In this document: in pieces, positions 8,710 to 17,513 of the stretch
Position numbering within the stretch: the first letter of the stretch is position 1
Layout of the letters: each line of letters opens with the position of its first letter
Assembly (NCBI GenBank): GCA_900755035.1
Contig: CAAEEZ010000002.1
Location: 120,654 to 184,653 of the forward strand
DNA length: 64,000 bases
Source of the DNA: Clostridia bacterium
GTDB taxonomy: Bacteria > Bacillota > Clostridia > Christensenellales > CAAEEZ01
Direction: 5' to 3'
The notes under the pieces: model-generated
Seen by the model: only the letters and a program-made list of their open reading frames with translations
Told to the model about the DNA's origin: nothing
Databases searched by the model: none
Position numbers and translations under genes: made by a program

Positions 8710-10253
8710 TGTACGAAGTACGAGATTTGAAATTACCGATAGGCTTTGACGATAATATCGTTAAGGACACTATCGGTTCTTTTTTGAAAATAGATAAAAA
8801 CAAGATAGGCAAAATAAAAAAGTTAAAGTTGTCGCTTGATTCTAGGCGTGAGGTAAAGTACGTGCTTTCCGTGGCTTTCGAGTACGACGGCAAGATAAAT
8901 AGCCCTAAGGTAAAACCGTACAAGGAGTATCATTACACTGTGAAAAACGCTGTTTCCAAGGTGAAACCCGTGGTGATAGGCTTTGGACCGGCAGGCGTGT
9001 TTTCGGCGCTTTCATTGGCTATGGCGGGGCTAAACCCTATCGTATTAGAGCGTGGCGACCGTATGGACGTACGAAGGGAGAAGGTGGCAAAATTTAACGA
9101 AACGGGAAAACTAGACGAAGATAGCAACGTGCAGTTTGGCGAAGGGGGAGCAGGTGCTTTCTCGGACGGCAAACTAAATAGCGGAATAAAGGACGATAGG
9201 TGCAAATTCGTGCGTGAAACGTTCGTTAGGTTTGGTGCTAGCGAGGACGTAAATTACCTATCTAAGCCACACGTTGGAACGGATAAACTGCAAATCGTGT
9301 TACCTAATATCCGTAAAGAGATAGAAAGGCTGGGTGGTACGGTGCTGTTTAACCATAAGGTAGTGGATTTTGTTATTGCAGATGGCAAAATTACGGGGCT
9401 AGTCGTGGATAACGGCGAAAGGTACGTAATTAACGCTAGCGACGTGGTGCTTGCAACGGGACACAGCGCAAGGGACGTTTTTGAGGCGTTGAAAAATCAC
9501 GGCGTAAGTATGGAGCAAAAGGCGTTTTCTATGGGCGTTAGGGTGGAACATAAGCGTGAAGATATCGACAGAGTGCAACATAACGGCGTAAAAGGACTGC
9601 CGTCTGCCGACTACAAACTTGCCGTGCACCTTGACAACGGTAGGTCGGTGTACACTTTTTGTAATTGCCCAGGGGGCGAAGTGATAAATTCGTCTAGCGA
9701 ACGTGGTGGACTAGTGGTAAACGGTATGAGCAACTACGCAAGAAACGACGAAAACACTAATTCAGCCGTGCTTGTAAACGTAACGCCTAGCGACTTTCCG
9801 TCTACTGACGTACTTAGTGGTGTGGCTTTGCAAAGAAAATACGAGCAACTTGCCTATAAGGTGGGTGGCGGTAATCCGCCGTGCCAACTGCTTGGCGACT
9901 TTGAAAAGGGCGTAAAAAGCACGAAAATAGGCAAAATAAAGCCAAGTGTGAGAAGGTATACCTTAGCGAATTTAAGGGAGTGTTTGCCGTCGTTCGTAGT
10001 GGACGGTCTACTTGAAGGGTTTTGCTTGTTTGACAAAAAATTACAAGGTTTTAACAACGGTGAGGCAGTACTTACGGGTGTAGAAACAAGGAGTAGTTCG
10101 CCCGTTAGAGTGCTTAGAGATAGCGAGTACGAAAGTAGCGTAAAGGGGCTGTATCCGGCAGGGGAAGGAGCAGGCTACGCAGGTGGAATAATGAGTGCAG
10201 CCGTGGACGGACTGAAAATTGCCGAAAAAATTATAGAAAAATACGAGGTGTAA
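8709..10253 (+). CDS. FAD-dependent dehydrogenase, COG2509 type
   Basis: A 514-residue flavoprotein. The first 90 residues form a family-specific N-terminal domain. The Rossmann motif VIGFGPAGVFSALSLA then binds FAD, followed by the signature VQFGEGGAGAFSDGKL, and the C-terminus contains PAGEGAGYAGGIMSAAVDG. This pattern is that of the uncharacterised NAD(FAD)-using dehydrogenases conserved in clostridia. No substrate is known. It is translationally coupled to the HI0933-type flavoprotein upstream, and a methyltransferase begins two bases after its stop. Confidence 0.85.
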   Translation: MYEVRDLKLPIGFDDNIVKDTIGSFLKIDKNKIGKIKKLKLSLDSRREVKYVLSVAFEYDGKINSPKVKPYKEYHYTVKNAVSKVKPVVIGFGPAGVFSALSLAMAGLNPIVLERGDRMDVRREKVAKFNETGKLDEDSNVQFGEGGAGAFSDGKLNSGIKDDRCKFVRETFVRFGASEDVNYLSKPHVGTDKLQIVLPNIRKEIERLGGTVLFNHKVVDFVIADGKITGLVVDNGERYVINASDVVLATGHSARDVFEALKNHGVSMEQKAFSMGVRVEHKREDIDRVQHNGVKGLPSADYKLAVHLDNGRSVYTFCNCPGGEVINSSSERGGLVVNGMSNYARNDENTNSAVLVNVTPSDFPSTDVLSGVALQRKYEQLAYKVGGGNPPCQLLGDFEKGVKSTKIGKIKPSVRRYTLANLRECLPSFVVDGLLEGFCLFDKKLQGFNNGEAVLTGVETRSSSPVRVLRDSEYESSVKGLYPAGEGAGYAGGIMSAAVDGLKIAEKIIEKYEV

Positions 10254-10255
10254 AG

Positions 10256-10873
10256 ATGGAATTTAATCCAAACCAATTTGCAAACCCTACGGGTGAAGAG
10301 GGCGTAAGGCTAACGAAACATATGAATATTCATCACTCACCACTAACCGAGTGGGGACTAAGCCACCTAGAACTTGGTGGAGTAAGGTCGGCACTTGACG
10401 TAGGCTGTGGCGGTGGTAATACGATTAGACTGCTATCTAAAAGCGTGGAAAGGCTTTCGGGCGTTGATATTTCGCCCGTATCCGTTATGGCAACTAAGGA
10501 AACTAACGAGCAACTATATACCGATGGTAGACTAGAAGTGCAACGGGCTGACGCAAAAAATTTGCCGTTTGCAAACGAGAGTTTTGATTTGGTTACCGCC
10601 GTTGAAACGGTGTACTTTTGGAAGGATATTTTGGTGTGCTTTAACGAAGTGAACAGAGTGCTGAAAAAGGGTGGTACTTTTTGTATGATTTTCGAAACCT
10701 ACGCTTGCGAGGAAAAGCACGAATATAATATGCAGTTAAAGGCGCAAATTCAAGGCTATTACGTATATTCGCCCGAGCAACTACATTACTACCTAGAAGG
10801 TTCGGGATTTAGCGACGTGATTATGGTAATGCACGACAAGGAAAGTTGGCTAACCGTACTCGCTACGAAATAG
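10256..10873 (+). CDS. Class I SAM-dependent methyltransferase
   Basis: Residues about 40-60 carry the SAM-binding motif LDVGCGGGNTIRLL, with an acidic residue at the end of the second strand (SGVDIS) and motif DLVTAVETVYFW, as in UbiE-like methyltransferases (Methyltransf_11). At 205 residues it is a single Rossmann domain. The N-terminal region (HMNIHHSPLTEWGL) is typical of small clostridial methyltransferases. The substrate is unknown. It is the last gene of the flavoprotein operon; the following 245-base gap shows only the bidirectional hairpin near 11.1 kb. Confidence 0.82.
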   Translation: MEFNPNQFANPTGEEGVRLTKHMNIHHSPLTEWGLSHLELGGVRSALDVGCGGGNTIRLLSKSVERLSGVDISPVSVMATKETNEQLYTDGRLEVQRADAKNLPFANESFDLVTAVETVYFWKDILVCFNEVNRVLKKGGTFCMIFETYACEEKHEYNMQLKAQIQGYYVYSPEQLHYYLEGSGFSDVIMVMHDKESWLTVLATK

Positions 10874-11080
10874 CAGAATAAGGCTTTTAACTAACGAAAA
10901 CGGCAAGTAAAACACCTATTACGTAAAGATATAGGGTGGCGATAATAAATATTAACTACGAAAATATTGCTGGTAAAAGGAAAATCTAATAGAAAAAAGT
11001 TAATAGACGTTAAGAAGAAGTAGTGGGAAATAGTAGGTTAAAAGTAAAATTTTTAAGTGAAAATAAAAGTAAAAGATATA

Positions 11081-11110
11081 AAAAAAGGCGTACAATCGTA
11101 CGCCTTTTTT
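11081..11110. terminator. Bidirectional terminator between convergent operons
   Basis: AAAAAAGGCGTAC-AAT-CGTACGCCTTTTTT: a near-perfect stem with A and T runs on both sides. It can end the minus-strand aldolase operon and the plus-strand flavoprotein operon. Confidence 0.85.
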
Positions 11111-11118
11111 AGTGGCTT

Positions 11119-11757
11119 TTAGCCGTTAAATCTTTTTAGGAAAACTTTTTTGGTAAGTTCCTTGCTTGGAGTAGTTTCGCCAAGTTCTTCCATTGCCGAT
11201 TGCATTACGTAATCACGGGAAGAATCCTCCATACATCTTAACGTTTGATATGCTTGTTCCATATCGTCTCCGCAAGAGATTGCGCCGTGATGGGCAAGTA
11301 ATGCACCGTTTCTATCTTTTAGCGCTATCATCGTGTTGTCTGCCATAGTTTTAGTGCCGGGTATTCCGTACTTTGCAACTTGTAATGAACCACCGATTAA
11401 ATCTCTCATTTCGTCGCTGATTACAGGTACGGTTTTTTTCGTGCACGCTACAACCGAGCAGTTTAGTGGGTGGCTATGAAGTACTGCCGTAACGTTAGGT
11501 CTTTCACGATAGATTGCTGCGTGTAGTTTCCTTTCCGACGTAGGTTTTTTCGTGCCCGTCCACTCCAAAGTGTTGATATCTACAACGGGAATATCCTCGG
11601 GTTTTAGGTCTCTGTAATCTAGTCCGCTAGGGGTGCAAAGCATACGACTGTCGTCAAGACGGATAGAAATGTTGCCCCAAGTGCCTTGTACTAGGTTTTC
11701 GTCTAGCATACGTATGCCTGTTGCTATAACTAATTCTCTCTTTTCTTGTTCGGTCAT
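11119..11757 (-). CDS. Class II aldolase/adducin family protein (fuculose-phosphate aldolase-like)
   Basis: Zinc-dependent aldolase fold. It shows the phosphate-loop motif TWGNIS (about residues 26-31), the catalytic glutamate in SERKLH (E75), metal ligands HSHP (H94, H96) and the third ligand region LLAHHG (H156/H157). Length matches L-fuculose-1-phosphate or similar aldolases. It probably cleaves a phosphorylated or acidic sugar, but the exact substrate cannot be read. It is the last gene of a minus-strand operon with a paralogue one base away, an aminotransferase and a TetR regulator. Confidence 0.85.
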   Translation of the reverse strand: MTEQEKRELVIATGIRMLDENLVQGTWGNISIRLDDSRMLCTPSGLDYRDLKPEDIPVVDINTLEWTGTKKPTSERKLHAAIYRERPNVTAVLHSHPLNCSVVACTKKTVPVISDEMRDLIGGSLQVAKYGIPGTKTMADNTMIALKDRNGALLAHHGAISCGDDMEQAYQTLRCMEDSSRDYVMQSAMEELGETTPSKELTKKVFLKRFNG

Positions 11758-11758
11758 A

Positions 11759-12391
11759 TTATTGCTCCTCTTGTAGTTTATTTGCTTGGTTGGTTTTGCT
11801 GTATTTTTTCAAATACACGACGTGCATTAAAGCAGCCTCCCAAATAGGTAAGGAAATAGGCTCGCCGATAGAGTAGCCCTCGATAAAGCATTTGCCTGCT
11901 TTTTCAAGCACTAAACAAGCAGTTACACATTCGTTTAACGTACGAGTGGTTGCTATTATTCCGTCGTCCTTAATTAGACAGCAGTTTCTGCGTTTTAGCG
12001 CCTTTTTTACGTCCTTATAATTTGAAGAAGCGGCAACTTTTGCGGTTGGACCTACTATTTGCGCCATATCGTCAAGAACGGGTGGAATTTTTACCCCAAC
12101 TTCGCTTATCGTGGTGCAGTAGAACGGGTGAGTGTGGCAAATAGCGTTGGTTTCCTCGTTGCTATTATATAGCATAGAGTGAAGTTTGATTTCTTCGTCG
12201 TCGCTATTTACGTCTAGTTTCACAAATTCTACGTCCGCCTCGGTGATTTTAGCAAAGTCTACGCCTTTTTTGGTGATATACATACCGCCTTGCGCTTTGT
12301 GGCTAATCCTGTCGGTTTTGCCGTCTACAAGGTTCTCTCTAACAAGGTTGTTTACGGCGGTAAGTATAGCGGTTACGTGGTTATATGCCAT
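11759..12391 (-). CDS. Class II aldolase-like protein with degenerate metal site
   Basis: A paralogue of the downstream aldolase with the same fold and length (210 residues). It keeps the Glu region (EEIKLH) and the first two histidines (HTHP, H86 and H88). The third-ligand motif HHG is replaced by KDDG (about 141-144), and the GN-I-S loop is replaced by KTDRIS. It may be catalytically inactive or bind metal differently, perhaps as a partner subunit of the intact aldolase. GAGG before the ATG supports the start. The two genes are adjacent and probably co-translated. Confidence 0.75.
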   Translation of the reverse strand: MAYNHVTAILTAVNNLVRENLVDGKTDRISHKAQGGMYITKKGVDFAKITEADVEFVKLDVNSDDEEIKLHSMLYNSNEETNAICHTHPFYCTTISEVGVKIPPVLDDMAQIVGPTAKVAASSNYKDVKKALKRRNCCLIKDDGIIATTRTLNECVTACLVLEKAGKCFIEGYSIGEPISLPIWEAALMHVVYLKKYSKTNQANKLQEEQ

Positions 12392-12401
12392 TTTTTACCT
12401 C

Positions 12402-13904
12402 TTATTCTTTTTCAAATCCGGTTCTGCCGGTGTTTACTACGTGTTTGAATACGTTGTCAAATCTCTCTAATGCGCCGTCGATAACTTCGTCGGTATCAGC
12501 CATAGAAGTGTACAATCTGCTACCTGCTAGGGTAACGATTCCGTTAGCCATATACGCTGCGCCCATGTGCTCCATAGTTACCTTTCTTTCGGTCATCATT
12601 TGTTTGTTTTTAAGCATTGGGATAACGCTGTTTAGTAGGCACATAGAAGAGTAGTCGAAACTCATTGCGCCCGAGCACTCTAAGTGAACGATAGAGCCTT
12701 GGTTGTAAACTGCGTAAGGCAAAGAGTATTTGTCGCATAGGTCTTGCAAACCTTTGGTAAGTCTGTCACCAGCTTTACCTGCTTTTTCGCAAGCGTTGGT
12801 TCTTTCTATTTCTTTAATAGTGCAGTATCCTGCGTATGCTGATAGTGGGTTAGCGGCTAGAGTACCACCAACGTAAGCTCTCTTTCCAAGTCCTGCAACA
12901 CCTGCTGCCATTAGGCTGATGTATTCTTTCTTTCCGCCTACGCCACCTGCTGCCGGGTATCCACCGGCAATAATCTTACCAAAGATAGTAAGGTCCGGTT
13001 TAACGTTGAAGAAACCTTGTGCGCCGTGTAGTCCAACTCTAAATCCGGTAACAACTTCGTCGAAGATGAATAATGCGCCGTATTTGTGAGCAAGTTCAAG
13101 TGCTTTTTGGTTGTAATCCATATCAACAGGTCTAGTGCCTGATTCTGGTCCTACCGGCTCTACGATAACGCAGGCAGTACCACCTTTCATCTTGTTGCGT
13201 TTCAACATTTTTTCAAGCATATCTAGGTCGTTTGGTCTTACTTCGTCGGTAGTTTTGAAGCAGCCACTAGGAATACCGTGAGATTCTAGGAAGTTTCTTG
13301 ATCCAGGAATCTTCAAGCCGTAAACCATTTGGTCGCTCCAACCGTGGTATGCGCCACCAACTTTTATAACACGTTTGTTGTGGGTTGCGCATCTAGAAAT
13401 ACGGATAGCAGCCATAACTGACTCAGTGCCTGAACCTAACATTCTAAACATTTCGCAGGCTGGCATTTGTTTGTTGATTTCTTTTGCAAGAAGTAATTCT
13501 GCCTCGTGGAATAAGCCGGTAACAGGTCCGCAATTTTCGATTAGTTCTCTTACTTGGTCTTTTACAACGGGGTAGTTAGAGCCTAAAATAGTAGGACCAC
13601 CTGCTTGCAAGAAGTCGTAGTATTTGTTGCCGTCAAGGTCGTATAAGTATGCGCCTTCGGCTTTGGTTATACAAATAGGGAACGGGTAGTTGAACGCAAG
13701 GTTGTGTTGAACGCCACCCGGGATATAAGTTTTAGCCTCGGTAGTGATTTCCTTAGATTTTTTGCATTTTTCTTCAAAGTATTGTAATACTTCTTTGTGA
13801 TAATCGTCCGAAATGTCGTAAATCGTAGTATCGGTCAATTTTTTTAGTCTAGCGTTAATGTCGCTAGCTTTCTCATAATTTGTGATAGAGTATCCGTCTG
13901 CCAT
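12402..13904 (-). CDS. Class III PLP aminotransferase (glutamate-1-semialdehyde aminomutase-like)
   Basis: Pyridoxal-phosphate enzyme of the class III group. It has the cofactor-ring motif FIFDEVVTGFR and the Schiff-base lysine in DLTIFGKIIAGGYP, with YHGWSDQMVYG for PLP phosphate binding. The start at 13904 (MADGYS) is preferred because GAGGAATT lies just before it; an ATG at 13919 overlaps that site. At 500 residues it is about 70 longer than HemL, mainly at the N-terminus, and no other heme genes are near, so heme synthesis is unlikely. Operon context with two aldolase-like proteins suggests catabolism of an amino or hydroxy acid. Confidence 0.83.
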   Translation of the reverse strand: MADGYSITNYEKASDINARLKKLTDTTIYDISDDYHKEVLQYFEEKCKKSKEITTEAKTYIPGGVQHNLAFNYPFPICITKAEGAYLYDLDGNKYYDFLQAGGPTILGSNYPVVKDQVRELIENCGPVTGLFHEAELLLAKEINKQMPACEMFRMLGSGTESVMAAIRISRCATHNKRVIKVGGAYHGWSDQMVYGLKIPGSRNFLESHGIPSGCFKTTDEVRPNDLDMLEKMLKRNKMKGGTACVIVEPVGPESGTRPVDMDYNQKALELAHKYGALFIFDEVVTGFRVGLHGAQGFFNVKPDLTIFGKIIAGGYPAAGGVGGKKEYISLMAAGVAGLGKRAYVGGTLAANPLSAYAGYCTIKEIERTNACEKAGKAGDRLTKGLQDLCDKYSLPYAVYNQGSIVHLECSGAMSFDYSSMCLLNSVIPMLKNKQMMTERKVTMEHMGAAYMANGIVTLAGSRLYTSMADTDEVIDGALERFDNVFKHVVNTGRTGFEKE

Positions 13905-13918
13905 TTTTAATTCCTCCA

Positions 13919-14482
13919 TTATTTTAATAGCGTAAGTATTTTTGTAATCGTCTTTTTTTGCTCGTTTATATCATTGAAAGGCGTACCGTCTATGAACTTT
14001 TGATATAGTGGACCAAATACCGTGCCAAGCAGTAACCCACACGCTTCGTTTATTGAAAATTCGCTTTGATTAACGTTGCTGTCTATTAGGTCCTTTTTGA
14101 TTATTTCCACAAGTGGTTTGCACGATTGATTTTTGTTGCTAAGTATGTTGTTAGTTAGTAGAAACATTGACAATGAAGGGTAGTTGTAAATATCGTCTAA
14201 TAACTTGTAAAAAAGTAGTTCGATATTAGATATTCCCGTTCTGTTTTCCTTTTTAACGACTTCTAGCAAATCTTCAATTTCCTGATTGGCAAGTTCAAGC
14301 AGTAGGTCGTCGATAGATTGAAAATGCGTAAAAAACGTGCTACGTGATATATCTGCTTTTTCGCTAATTTCTTCAACCGTTACGTTACCTATTCCCTTTT
14401 GCTCAAACAAGGCTTTTGCCGAGTGCATAATGCTAGTATGCGTTTTATTCTTTTTTCGTTTTTGTCTAGATAAAGTTTCCAC
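13919..14482 (-). CDS. TetR/AcrR family transcriptional regulator
   Basis: The N-terminal helix-turn-helix covers about residues 15-60, with the family pattern GIGNVTVEEISEKADISRSTFFTHF. The C-terminal 125 residues form the helical ligand-binding domain. It is the first gene of the minus-strand operon; its stop lies beside the aminotransferase start. It probably autoregulates this operon through the palindromes in its promoter region. The inducer is unknown, but it is likely a substrate of the pathway. Confidence 0.88.
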   Translation of the reverse strand: METLSRQKRKKNKTHTSIMHSAKALFEQKGIGNVTVEEISEKADISRSTFFTHFQSIDDLLLELANQEIEDLLEVVKKENRTGISNIELLFYKLLDDIYNYPSLSMFLLTNNILSNKNQSCKPLVEIIKKDLIDSNVNQSEFSINEACGLLLGTVFGPLYQKFIDGTPFNDINEQKKTITKILTLLK

Positions 14483-14510
14483 GTAAGCCTCTACTGTATT
14501 TATTATAAAA

Positions 14511-14539
14511 ATTTTACCATAGGTATACGGTCAAGTCAA
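14511..14539 (-). promoter_or_regulatory. Promoter of the TetR-aminotransferase-aldolase operon
   Basis: Read on the minus strand: TTGACT (14534-14539), 17-base spacer, TAAAAT (14511-14516), 28 bases before the TetR start codon. Spacing is ideal for the housekeeping sigma factor. Confidence 0.65.
14516..14531. promoter_or_regulatory. Candidate TetR operator between -35 and -10
   Basis: ACCATA-GGTA-TACGGT is an inverted repeat with five of six matching pairs. It sits inside the operon promoter spacer, where bound repressor would block polymerase. Confidence 0.45.
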
Positions 14540-14555
14540 TATTATGTTGAATAAA

Positions 14556-14571
14556 AGTACAAAATTGTACT
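14556..14571. promoter_or_regulatory. Perfect palindrome upstream of TetR operon promoter
   Basis: AGTACAA-AA-TTGTACT, seven paired bases per arm, sits 17 bases upstream of the -35 box. It is a second candidate operator. The rest of the 331-base divergent gap is AT-rich with only the M28 promoter at its other end. Confidence 0.4.
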
Positions 14572-14753
14572 AAGGTCTAAAAAATAGATAGGTAATTTTT
14601 TGAAAAAGCGTAAAATATTGTTAAAATATTAAAAAATCACCTAAAAAATGGTGGCAAAACTTTATTTTAGTTTACTTTTGAAATTTTTTTAATGAATAAT
14701 TTAGAAAGTAGAATAAAATCATATAAAGAAATAAACTATATTAAGCGTAAGTA

Positions 14754-14783
14754 TTGAATATACGTAAATCTATATGATATAAT
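14754..14783 (+). promoter_or_regulatory. Promoter of M28 peptidase gene
   Basis: TTGAAT at 14754-14759 and TATAAT at 14778-14783 (spacer 18), with an extended -10 TGATATAAT. It lies 30 bases before the start codon. Confidence 0.6.
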
Positions 14784-14813
14784 GCTGTTGTTATTTGACA
14801 AAACGGAGGAGTT

Positions 14814-16055
14814 ATGGCTGATTATAAGCAAGGAGCAAAATATATTTACGATTTTACAAAACGCATAATCGACAAGTTCGGACCAAGATTGCCCGGTAGT
14901 GTAGAAGAAGGTTTGGCAGCAAATGAAATGCAACAAATTTTTACCGAGGAACTTGGCGTAGAAACTAAGTGCGAAAAGTTTTTGGTTGCCCCAAGGGCAA
15001 GTATTGGCGCAATACCTATTATGGGTGGGCTTGGGTTATTTGCCCTTATTGCCTACTATATGTCGCCACTTGTTGCTGGAATTATGTGTGCGCTGACTTT
15101 GGTATTTGTAATTTTTCAGGTATTTACCTATTCGGGCGTGTTCGACTTTTTGTTTAAGCAAGAGCCTTCGACTAACGTTTACTCGGTTGTTGAGGCAAAA
15201 AACGGCAAGCCTGATTATACCATAGTTATGAGTGGACATATAGATAGTAGCTGGTGCTGGCAACATAGCGCAACTAATCCTAAGACGGCTATATTAAAAA
15301 CAGCGTCGGGAATAGTATGTATGCTTGGTTTACTTGCAATGTCCATAGTTAATTTCGTGTTTAGAGATAGTTACGGTATAGGCATTGCATCAGGCTACGA
15401 CGTAAACAACGTGGTAGAGATGGTGTTTACCTTCGTGCCGTTGCTATTCATATTCCCGTTCTTCTTTTTGATGAAGTATTTGTCGTGGGATAAAAGAAAG
15501 GCAGCGCCCGGCGCTATGGATAACCTAAGTGGTGTAGGTCTTGCTTTGTATATGGGCAAAAGAATTAAAGAAGAAGGTTTAGTGCCTGATAATTGCAGGG
15601 TAATAGTTGCAGGTCTTGGCAGTGAAGAGGCGGGCTTAAAGGGTGCGTTCGAGTTTGTAAAACAGCACGATAAGGACGGCTTGCTTGTAAATCCGTACGT
15701 GCTTAACCTAGATAGTTTTAGAGATTACGACAACTTTAACGCCGTAAAAGGCGATACGTGGTTGTTCTCGCATTTTGATAAAGATTTGATTAAAATTACG
15801 GTGGAGAGTATAGAGGAGGCTGGACTAAAATCGCATATTATATCTAACCCCGTTGGTGGCTGTGATTCTACGCCGTTTTATAGGAAAGGGTACAAAACCG
15901 TTACGTTTAACGCTCAAAACCCCGTACTTACCGACTACTATCACACTTTAAGAGATACGTACGAAAGTTTGAATATGGACACACTTGAAAAGAGTTGTGA
16001 AGTAATGGATAATATGATAAGAAAGATAAACGAATATCAAAAAACTAACGGCTAA
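14814..16055 (+). CDS. Membrane-embedded M28 family metallopeptidase
   Basis: Zinc aminopeptidase fold. Metal-ligand motifs are SGHIDSS (about residue 140), GAMDNLSGVGLAL and GLGSEEAGLKGA, with a late histidine region near the end. Unusually, hydrophobic segments at about residues 62-105 and 160-220 lie within and between peptidase motifs, so the enzyme is likely anchored in the membrane by inserted helices. CGGAGGAG precedes the ATG. It is monocistronic, with its own promoter and terminator, and divergent from the TetR operon. Substrate peptides are unknown. Confidence 0.82.
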   Translation: MADYKQGAKYIYDFTKRIIDKFGPRLPGSVEEGLAANEMQQIFTEELGVETKCEKFLVAPRASIGAIPIMGGLGLFALIAYYMSPLVAGIMCALTLVFVIFQVFTYSGVFDFLFKQEPSTNVYSVVEAKNGKPDYTIVMSGHIDSSWCWQHSATNPKTAILKTASGIVCMLGLLAMSIVNFVFRDSYGIGIASGYDVNNVVEMVFTFVPLLFIFPFFFLMKYLSWDKRKAAPGAMDNLSGVGLALYMGKRIKEEGLVPDNCRVIVAGLGSEEAGLKGAFEFVKQHDKDGLLVNPYVLNLDSFRDYDNFNAVKGDTWLFSHFDKDLIKITVESIEEAGLKSHIISNPVGGCDSTPFYRKGYKTVTFNAQNPVLTDYYHTLRDTYESLNMDTLEKSCEVMDNMIRKINEYQKTNG

Positions 16056-16067
16056 TTAACCATTAAA

Positions 16068-16094
16068 TAAACACGCTTTGCGGCGTGTTTTTTT
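16068..16094 (+). terminator. Terminator after M28 peptidase gene
   Basis: AAACACGC-TTTGCG-GCGTGTTT hairpin followed by a T run, 13 bases after the stop. Confidence 0.85.
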
Positions 16095-16240
16095 GTGCTT
16101 AAAAATCGTGTTAAATTTATTTTGATAGTTACAAAACGCTAGGGATTATTTGCAAGTATTCTGTATTACTGAGAAAACAAATAGCAAGCAAGTATATCCA
16201 AAATAGCGTTAAGTTTTCTACTAAAACGTTATAACTAATT

Positions 16241-17413
16241 TTATCTATCGTTTAGTATTATCGTCTTTTTGTTTAATCTATCTTGGTAGGCTACGTGGCT
16301 TGCTTTACCGTCCGTTCTAGGAGGGCAGTCTGATGACAAAATGTTTGCGTTTGATTTTAGACCTGCGTTATAGTCTGCCTCTTTTATATACGGGTGAGAG
16401 TCTATTCTAGTTCTAACTATCATATTGTAATCGGTCGATAGAGTAGTTACGTCCTTTACCTTTGGGTCGTTAGACAAAGCAAAACACGAATACTTAATAA
16501 GGTCGTTATTTTTAATTACGTTAGTGCCGTCAAGTACGGGGAAGAAATATTGCTGTTGCATAGTTTTATCCAAGTTTATGTAACTGTCGGTTAGATAAGA
16601 CGGGTGCAAAATAAACATAATTTTACCACGCATTTGGTCGATTGTAGGGTATTTGTCGTTTTGGGTCATGTCCTTAAAATCGGTTGCGCCCCCGTCGGTA
16701 AGCATATCTTTTGGAGTATATAACTTATCACCTAGTACTTCTTTTGCCTTTTTGCCTAAGTTTTGCACGTCGGTAGCCGTCATTGCTTTGGTGTCGAATA
16801 GCCACATTGCGTCCTTTGGCTCGATAAGAATCATAACGGGTAGGTGGTTTGGATTGTAGGTAGACCACATATTAAGTTCCGTATAGGTAAGCGTAAAGTC
16901 GATACACGACGAATTGTTGTCTAGTAACGTGTTGTGTACGCACTCGAATTTGCCGTCTTGACGCAAGTTTACGTCCATTTCGAAACTGCGTATGCCGTTG
17001 TTAAGTTGGTCGGTAAGGCTTTCAAACCCGTAGTTGTAGGCGGTAGGTCCGTTTGATCCACCTGCAAAAGGTATGCCGTAATTAAAGCAAAAATAACTAG
17101 TTGGGCTAAGTTCTTTTTTATAACTATTATGAGTAGCAAGATAGGTAAGCCTATTAACTTTTATATCTTTTGTGTCTTCCTTCTTAAAAGAAGTGAAGTC
17201 GTCTTCGTTTGTCTTTGCAATTTCACCGCTAGCGTACTTTTGTTCAAGCGACGCTATATGCTGTCGTTGTGCCTCGTAATATTTTGGCGTATTAACGACC
17301 GTGCCTACCGTTGCCGCAAGAATTGTAGACAATATAAAGCATACGTAAATTGCAATAATTATAAAAAGCACTCTTAAAGTGGTTTTAAGGCGATATTTTG
17401 CTTTTGCGCTCAT
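16241..17413 (-). CDS. Secreted/membrane-anchored PI-PLC-like phosphodiesterase
   Basis: An N-terminal hydrophobic segment (about residues 10-35) serves as signal or anchor. The catalytic TIM-barrel motifs of the phosphatidylinositol-specific phospholipase C X domain follow: LATHNSY (first catalytic His), GIRSFEMDVNLR (acidic ligands) and ECVHN (second His). The organisation fits the PLC1-like (Ca-dependent) bacterial subgroup. It probably cleaves a glycerophospho- or phosphoinositol substrate outside the cell. AAGGAG precedes the ATG. It is a single gene on the minus strand; gaps on both sides show no more genes. Confidence 0.8.
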   Translation of the reverse strand: MSAKAKYRLKTTLRVLFIIIAIYVCFILSTILAATVGTVVNTPKYYEAQRQHIASLEQKYASGEIAKTNEDDFTSFKKEDTKDIKVNRLTYLATHNSYKKELSPTSYFCFNYGIPFAGGSNGPTAYNYGFESLTDQLNNGIRSFEMDVNLRQDGKFECVHNTLLDNNSSCIDFTLTYTELNMWSTYNPNHLPVMILIEPKDAMWLFDTKAMTATDVQNLGKKAKEVLGDKLYTPKDMLTDGGATDFKDMTQNDKYPTIDQMRGKIMFILHPSYLTDSYINLDKTMQQQYFFPVLDGTNVIKNNDLIKYSCFALSNDPKVKDVTTLSTDYNMIVRTRIDSHPYIKEADYNAGLKSNANILSSDCPPRTDGKASHVAYQDRLNKKTIILNDR

Positions 17414-17513
17414 AATTTTCTCCTTGTAAAAAAGACGTATCTATTTACTAATTATAACATATATGTTAGTATATTTCTATACAATATTATCTAAATTTTT
17501 CTAGGAGGCTATT

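Noticed and set aside
12402..13904. HemL (heme synthesis) for the class III aminotransferase
   Set aside because: Length, N-terminus and operon partners do not fit heme synthesis.
13904..13919. Aminotransferase start at 13919
   Set aside because: That ATG overlaps the ribosome site of the better start at 13904.
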